Source of the DNA: Mesorhizobium erdmanii USDA 3471
Lineage (GTDB): Bacteria > Pseudomonadota > Alphaproteobacteria > Rhizobiales > Rhizobiaceae
DNA: 64,000 bases
Reading direction: 5' to 3'
Assembly (NCBI RefSeq): GCF_000472705.1
Contig: NZ_KI421453.1
Span: 310,001-374,000, forward strand
Under the pieces are notes generated by a model that saw nothing but the letters and a program-made list of their open reading frames with translations, did not search any database and was not told the DNA's origin. Position numbers and translations under genes: made by a program. Shown here one piece after another: positions 59,619 through 64,000 of the stretch. Each line of letters begins with the position of its first letter. The first letter of the stretch is position 1.

Positions 59619-61033
59619 GACGTCGTCTCCTCGACTGGTTTTCCCGCGCGGGCCGGATCGGCCGCCGTGCGCTCTACGAATTTTCCGAACCCAGGCTGCA
59701 CCCGCAGCTTGCCGTCGGCGACCACAGGCACGCCGCGCACCAGCACGGTTGTCGGCTTGCCGGTTACGCTCCGGCCCTCGTAGGGCGTGAAGTCGACGCG
59801 CGAATGCAAGGCGGCATGGCCGAGCGTCCAGGTCGCCTCGGGATCCCACAGCGCCAGATCCGCATCGAGGCCGACAGCTATCCGGCCCTTGGCATGGGCC
59901 AGACCATAGATCGCGGCGGCATTGCGTGAGGTGAGATCGAGATAGCGGTCGAGTGTCAGCCGGCCGGTCAACAAGCCTTCCGAGAAGAGCAGCAGCAGAC
60001 GCGTCTCGATGCCGGGAATACCGCTCAGCGTGGTGGTGAAGCCGGGTGTTTGCGATCGCGCGATCTTGTCGGCGAAGAAATAGGGCGAATGGTCGGAGGA
60101 CCAGAGATCGATGCCGCCATCGATGAGCGCCTGCCACAGATGGTCATGGCTGCGCGGCGAACGCGGCGGCGGCGAAAAGACGAAGCGCGCCGCATCGAGC
60201 GCCGGCCGGTCGAGGTCTGCGGCGCCGATGAACAGATATTGCGGACAGGTCTCGGCGATGGCGTCGACGCCGCGCGTCTTCGCCCGCGCCACCTCTTCCG
60301 CCGACTGCCAGGAGGAGACGTGGACGATGGTCATGCGCGCGCCGGTCATTTCGGCGAAGGCCAGCGCGCGGTGCGTGGCCTCGCGCTCCATGGTCTCGCT
60401 GTGGGCAACGACGTGGTAGCGGATATCGGTGCGGCCGAGATCGATGAGCCGCTGGCGTGTACGCCTTATGGCAGCGTCGTTCTCGGCATGGACCATGACG
60501 ATCCAGCCGAGCCTGCGGGCGGTATCGAGCACCCGGAAGAAGAGGTCGTCATCGACCGCAAAACCCTGATAGGTCATGAACAGCTTGACGGAAGCGATGC
60601 CGCGGCTGGCGAGCTGCGACAGCTGTTCCTCGACATCCGGGCCGGTGCCCATGGTCACGACCGCGTGCAGCCCGTAGTCGATCACCGAGCGCCCTGTGGC
60701 GCGATCGAGCGCTCGATCGATGGCGCCGACAGTGCTCATCTCCGGACCCGGCATGCCGAACGGGACGATGCAAGTCGTGCCACCGAACGCCGCCGAGATG
60801 GTGCCGGACTCGAAATCGTCCGCATTGCCGGCTCCGCCCCAGACCGGCTGGTCGAGATGGCAATGAGCGTCGATGCCGCCGGGCATGACCCAGCGGCCGC
60901 CGGCGGCGATCACGGATCTGCCGGCAAGCCCGGTGCCGATGGCGCCGATGCGGCCCTCATCGATGGCGATGTCGCATTCGGCCCACCCGTCGTCGAGCGC
61001 AACCCGTCCGCCTTTGATCACCAGCTCATGCAT
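59603..61033 (-). CDS. D-hydantoinase/dihydropyrimidinase
   Basis: 476 residues. The binuclear zinc site is visible: IDAHCHLDQP, the lysine expected to be carbamylated in ASVKLFMTYQG, VHAENDAA, TIVHVSSWQS and LWSSDHSPYFF. The end segment DADLALWDPEATWTL is typical. It opens a hydantoin or dihydropyrimidine ring to an N-carbamoyl amino acid, the substrate of the next gene's product. ATG 61031-61033 is used; an in-frame TTG (61051) is less likely. It lies 24 bases after the RidA gene. Confidence 0.93.
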   Translation of the reverse strand: MHELVIKGGRVALDDGWAECDIAIDEGRIGAIGTGLAGRSVIAAGGRWVMPGGIDAHCHLDQPVWGGAGNADDFESGTISAAFGGTTCIVPFGMPGPEMSTVGAIDRALDRATGRSVIDYGLHAVVTMGTGPDVEEQLSQLASRGIASVKLFMTYQGFAVDDDLFFRVLDTARRLGWIVMVHAENDAAIRRTRQRLIDLGRTDIRYHVVAHSETMEREATHRALAFAEMTGARMTIVHVSSWQSAEEVARAKTRGVDAIAETCPQYLFIGAADLDRPALDAARFVFSPPPRSPRSHDHLWQALIDGGIDLWSSDHSPYFFADKIARSQTPGFTTTLSGIPGIETRLLLLFSEGLLTGRLTLDRYLDLTSRNAAAIYGLAHAKGRIAVGLDADLALWDPEATWTLGHAALHSRVDFTPYEGRSVTGKPTTVLVRGVPVVADGKLRVQPGFGKFVERTAADPARAGKPVEETTSWLDA

Positions 61034-61057
61034 TCGATTTGCCCACCCCAACCGGCG

Positions 61058-61408
61058 TCAGCCGACCGCCGCAGTGACCATGATCTCGACGCGATACTGG
61101 TCGCCGGCAAGCCGTGCCTCCACCGTCGCGCGCACCGGCATGGCGCTGCGATCGATCCAGGCGTCCCAAGCCGCATTCATCATCTCGAAGTCGGCGATGT
61201 CGCGCAGCCAGATCTGGGCGCTGAGAAGCTTCGACTTGTCGGTGCCGGCCTTGGCCAGAAGCGCATCGATCTTGGCGAAGATCTGCTTCGTCTGCGCGGT
61301 AGTATCGCCGGAAAGGTCCTCCGCCGTCAGGCCAGAAACATAGACGGTGCCGTTGTAGCGCAGCACCCTGCAGAAGCGTTGCCCGTTCTCAAGGCGTTCG
61401 ATCGTCAT
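61058..61408 (-). CDS. RidA family protein
   Basis: 116 residues. The core is YVSGLTAEDLSGDTTAQTKQ, AQIWLRDIADFEMMNAAWDA and the closing ATVEARLAGDQYRVEIMV, with the conserved Arg. RidA proteins clear reactive imines made by amine-oxidising flavoenzymes, and a DAO-family gene is in the same operon. The start ATG (61406-61408) has AGGAG upstream. First gene of the seven-gene hydantoin operon; the control region with an A-tract motif lies upstream. Confidence 0.9.
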   Translation of the reverse strand: MTIERLENGQRFCRVLRYNGTVYVSGLTAEDLSGDTTAQTKQIFAKIDALLAKAGTDKSKLLSAQIWLRDIADFEMMNAAWDAWIDRSAMPVRATVEARLAGDQYRVEIMVTAAVG

Positions 61409-61713
61409 CTCCTGGTCTCCCTCTCGATCTTTGGCAGGCGACCTATCGTAGGGAGCGTGCAAAAGGCCTGTAAAGCCTGTCGCACGGCACAACCCGGTTT
61501 TCCGCTGCCGGGATGGCCAAAAAAAATGACGCCATAGCCGTGTCAATCTTCGCTTGTGACAGGCATGGCGAGGTGTAGCTTCTGTGTGGGAGAGCAGCCG
61601 CCGGACAGCGGGACTGCCAAGGGGAGCCGTCGCAATGCATAAGAGTCCAGCGCCGGTGATTGATCCCGTTTGCGAACGACGCCGCCCGTCCTAGCCGGCT
61701 GACAGCGGCATAA
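61409..61713. promoter_or_regulatory. Divergent control region with A-tract motif (copy 3, 61515-61548)
   Basis: This 305-bp gap separates the hydantoin operon from the MFS gene. GGCCAAAAAAAATGACGCC (61515-61533) repeats the 47651 site, and the adjoining ATAGCCGTGTCAAT extends the match with the 46636 site. Read toward the hydantoin operon it gives TTGACA, a 17-base spacer and a T-run. The right part, with GTGTAGCTTCTGTG, may hold the MFS promoter. No gene is seen. Confidence 0.5.
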
Positions 61714-62961
61714 ATGAGGTCAATCTCTCAATCCGCGATGCGCTTGTGGCGGAACGCCGAGCGCTCCCGTGCCATGCTGCCGATCATGGCAAGCGTCTGT
61801 CTCGCCTGCATCGGCAGCGCCATGCTGACGACCGAGGTGTCGTTCCACCTCGGCAAACCCGGCGTCGACCCCGACGTCGTTCAGATCGTGCTGACGGCCT
61901 ATCCATTGGGCTTCCTGATCGGATGCCTGATGACGCGCCCATTGGTCGCCCGCCATGGCCATGAGCGAACCTTCCTGCTGATCCTGACAACCGCGCTGCT
62001 ATCGGCCCTGGGCTTCGTGTTCACCGACTTCATGCCGGGGTGGTTCTGCTTCCGGCTGCTCGGTGGCATGTCCATGGCCTCGATGTTCGTCGTCTGCGAA
62101 AGCTGGATCAATCTCTATGCCGAACAGCACAATCGCGGCGCGATGTTCTCGATCTACATGCTGACGACGGCGATCGCCGTGCTGCTCGGCCAGATCCTGG
62201 TCGCGCTAGTCGGTCCGAAATCTCCGCATCTGTTTTTGGTTGCGGCGGCGACGGTGCTTCTGGCGTTCGCGCCGAAGTTCGCGGGGTTGCGCTGGCCGAC
62301 ATTGCCTTCGGCGCCGGCCGATCCGGCACCCGGAGCGAAGGCCGACAGGCGGCTCGGGCCGCTGGCGCTTTTCAGGCTGGCGCCGGTGACGGTCGTTGCC
62401 ATTTTCCAGGCCGGCATCACCAACATGAACATCTTCGTGCTGACGCCTCTTTACGGGACGCAGATCGGGCTGTCGGCGGCGGCCACGGTCTGGCTGGTGA
62501 CGACGATCAGCATCGCCGGCATGCTCGCACAGACCCCGGTCGGCTGGCTGTCGGACCGGTTCGACCGCCGCCTGATGCTGCTGGTGCAAGGACTGATGGC
62601 GGTGACGGCCTGCGCCACGATCGCATGGGTCGGCACGCTGTCGGTGCCGCTGCTGTTCGTGCTGTTCTTCGTCTATGGCGCCACGGCGCTGACGATCTAT
62701 CCGGTGGCGATGGCCTTCGGCGCGTCGCAGCTTCATAGCCGGCACATGGTCGCCGCCTCCGGCACGCTGCTGCTGCTCTATTCGATCGGCAATGTGGCGA
62801 CGCCGGGTGTCGCCGCGGGCTTGATGGCGCATCTTGGGCCTCCGGCCATGTTCCTGCTGCTCGGCGGCGGCGCTGCCCTGGTTACGCTCGCGGCCTGCTA
62901 CAATCTGCTGCGCCGGCCGGTGACGGCGCCGGTCCTGCAACGTGTCGAGGAACGGGTTTGA
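61714..62961 (+). CDS. Major facilitator superfamily transporter (YcaD-like)
   Basis: 415 residues with about 12 membrane segments. Early segments are IMASVCLACIGSAMLTTEVS, followed by LTAYPLGFLIGCLMTRPLVA. The loop motif RHGHERTF follows segment 2, and the mirrored GWLSDRFDRRLM lies in the second half. The style matches YcaD/YfkF-type exporters. ATG 61714 is used although the ribosome site is poor; ATG 61738 is possible. First gene of a plus-strand unit with an SDR and an epimerase, divergent from the hydantoin operon. Substrate unknown. Confidence 0.88.
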   Translation: MRSISQSAMRLWRNAERSRAMLPIMASVCLACIGSAMLTTEVSFHLGKPGVDPDVVQIVLTAYPLGFLIGCLMTRPLVARHGHERTFLLILTTALLSALGFVFTDFMPGWFCFRLLGGMSMASMFVVCESWINLYAEQHNRGAMFSIYMLTTAIAVLLGQILVALVGPKSPHLFLVAAATVLLAFAPKFAGLRWPTLPSAPADPAPGAKADRRLGPLALFRLAPVTVVAIFQAGITNMNIFVLTPLYGTQIGLSAAATVWLVTTISIAGMLAQTPVGWLSDRFDRRLMLLVQGLMAVTACATIAWVGTLSVPLLFVLFFVYGATALTIYPVAMAFGASQLHSRHMVAASGTLLLLYSIGNVATPGVAAGLMAHLGPPAMFLLLGGGAALVTLAACYNLLRRPVTAPVLQRVEERV

Positions 62962-62971
62962 GGTCGCCGCG

Positions 62972-63721
62972 ATGAACCGACTGCAAGGAAGCGTTGTGCT
63001 GATCGCGGGCGCCGCAAGCGGCATTGGCGCCGCCATTGCCCGGCGCTGCGTCGCGGAAGGCGCCAGCGTGGTCTGCGCCGACCATGACCTCGCGGTGGCG
63101 CAGGCGCTTGCCGACGAACTCGGCTCGTCGGCGGCCGGTTGCCAATGCGACGTGACCGATGCCGACTCCGCCAGAAGCGCCGTCGACATGGCAAAGCAGC
63201 GCTTCGGCCGGCTGGACGGACTGGTGCACAATGCCGCCGCGCCATCGACGAACGCCAGCGTCGTCGATCTCGACGAAAAATCCTGGCGACATGAGCTCGA
63301 CGTCAGCCTGACCGGCGCGTTCCTCATGAGCAAATATGCGGTGCCGTTGATCGCCGCGGGCGGCGGCGGCTCGGTGGTGTTCATCGGCTCGCAATTCGGG
63401 CGGGTCGCGACCACCAGGGCCGTCGCCTATTGCGCCGCCAAGGCGGGGCTGATCCATCTCGCCAAGGCGATGGCTGTCGACCACGCGCCGGACAAGGTGC
63501 GCGTCAACAGCCTATCGCCGGGCGCGGTGGCGACGACGCGCCTGCTGCGCAGATTTCCGGACTTCGACGCCGCCAACGCAGGTCTTGGACCGGCCCATCT
63601 GCTCGGCCGCATCGCGGAGCCGGAGGAAATCGCCGCGGCGGCTGCATTCCTTTTGTCATCGGACGCATCCTTCGTCACCGGCTCGGACATGCTCGTGGAT
63701 GGCGGCTATGCGACGCGCTGA
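62972..63721 (+). CDS. Short-chain dehydrogenase/reductase
   Basis: 249 residues. The cofactor motif is LIAGAASGIGAAIARR. The usual NNAG is HNAA here, then IGSQFGR (serine region) and AYCAAKAGL (YxxxK). The C terminus SDMLVDGGYATR is standard. ATG 62972 lies 10 bases after the transporter stop; an upstream in-frame GTG would overlap that gene. The next gene follows after 30 bases, so the three are probably co-transcribed. Substrate unknown. Confidence 0.9.
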   Translation: MNRLQGSVVLIAGAASGIGAAIARRCVAEGASVVCADHDLAVAQALADELGSSAAGCQCDVTDADSARSAVDMAKQRFGRLDGLVHNAAAPSTNASVVDLDEKSWRHELDVSLTGAFLMSKYAVPLIAAGGGGSVVFIGSQFGRVATTRAVAYCAAKAGLIHLAKAMAVDHAPDKVRVNSLSPGAVATTRLLRRFPDFDAANAGLGPAHLLGRIAEPEEIAAAAAFLLSSDASFVTGSDMLVDGGYATR

Positions 63722-63751
63722 CCCGCTTCGTTCAACTTCAAAGGAGTTCGC

Positions 63752-64000
63752 ATGACCCTGCTCGTCACCGGAGGCACCGGCTTTGTCATGAGCGTGGTCG
63801 CGCGCGCATGGCTCGACCGCGACCCGCAAGCCCGCGCCGTGATCCTCGACCGGTCCGGCCTCGACGCCGCGGCCGAAAAGCATTTCGCCCCGGTGCGCGA
63901 CCGGCTCACAGTGATCGCCGCCGATGTCCTCGACCCGATGACCTGGTCCTCGACGCTCGACGAGCAAGGCATCACGGCGATCGTGCATGGCGCGACGATC
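63752..64000 (+). CDS. NAD-dependent epimerase/dehydratase family protein (partial, 3' end beyond window)
   Basis: The first 83 codons are present. They begin MTLLVTGGTGFVMSVVARAW, a Rossmann start of the extended SDR type, and reach DEQGITAIVHGATI, where the substrate domain would follow. AAAGGAG lies 5 bases before the ATG. The unusual Met in GGTGFVMS replaces the common Gly of GxxGxxG. Function cannot be assigned from the fragment. Confidence 0.85.
   Translation, partial: MTLLVTGGTGFVMSVVARAWLDRDPQARAVILDRSGLDAAAEKHFAPVRDRLTVIAADVLDPMTWSSTLDEQGITAIVHGATI

Noticed and set aside
1..64000. CRISPR arrays, tRNA or rRNA genes, insertion sequences and prophage
   Set aside because: I saw no regularly spaced repeats, no tRNA-like cloverleaf next to a gene end, and no transposase, integrase or phage structural protein in any frame. 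A covariance-model scan would be needed to exclude small RNAs.

Overview
The window is GC-rich alphaproteobacterial DNA, most like Mesorhizobium or a close relative in the Rhizobiales. The evidence is the dense run of small-molecule ABC transporters with catabolic enzymes, the codon style, and three palindromic intergenic repeats of the rhizobial type (11785, 41231, 52680). I see no rRNA, tRNA, phage, transposase, CRISPR or replication genes. It reads as an accessory catabolic region carrying several independent scavenging clusters.

Layout. (1) 1-6192: a minus-strand operon of SDR, HisD-like dehydrogenase, zinc MDR and a GntR regulator, resembling the HpsO/HpsN/HpsP set for dihydroxypropanesulfonate. 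It is divergent from a HisC-like aminotransferase and a PuuB-like FAD oxidase. (2) 6465-13493: a carbohydrate ABC operon (binding protein, TIM-barrel isomerase, two permeases, Gfo/Idh/MocA dehydrogenase, no ATPase) facing an epimerase-SDR pair. (3) 13729-17408: isochorismatase-fold hydrolase, MarR regulator, enamidase-like amidohydrolase and two tandem PF06684 paralogues. (4) 17662-24203: a BMP-type nucleoside ABC system, whose binding-protein gene is frameshifted in this sequence, and a fused double nucleoside hydrolase. (5) 24223-38181: S-formylglutathione hydrolase with a TMADH-like demethylase, an ArgE-like deacylase, LysR, and a minus-strand block of ALDH, DUF1028, RidA, flavin monooxygenase, GMC oxidoreductase and a taurine/nitrate-type ABC transporter. 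(6) 38495-41215: a peptide deformylase homologue lacking key metal ligands, a second HisC-like aminotransferase and a PuuE-like deacetylase. (7) 41301-61408: a hydantoin/carbamoyl amino acid/N-methyl compound region made of two large convergent operons plus a LysR, a DppA-like binding protein and a DAO-GcvT demethylase. (8) 61714-64000: MFS transporter, SDR and the start of an epimerase gene.

Three sets of repeated DNA motifs tie these genes into candidate regulons. An 18-bp motif beginning TCATATGACCATC occurs just downstream of TTGAC promoter elements at four transcription units (6400, 13533, 13692, 17566). A LysR-like box TTAGG-N5-CCTAA lies at both ends of cluster 5 (27393, 38353). An A-tract motif, GGCGTC[AG] followed by a T-run, points at three units of cluster 7 (46636, 47651, 61515). 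All four ABC binding-protein genes are followed by a strong hairpin before the next gene.

The most interesting system is the seven-gene operon 61408-54251: RidA, D-hydantoinase, N-carbamoyl-D-amino acid hydrolase, a coenzyme F420-type FrhB-like iron-sulfur flavoprotein, an FAD amine/D-amino acid oxidoreductase, an L-carbamoylase-like peptidase and an isochorismatase-fold amidase. It looks like a complete route from a hydantoin to a keto acid, with an unexpected F420-type electron carrier in the middle.
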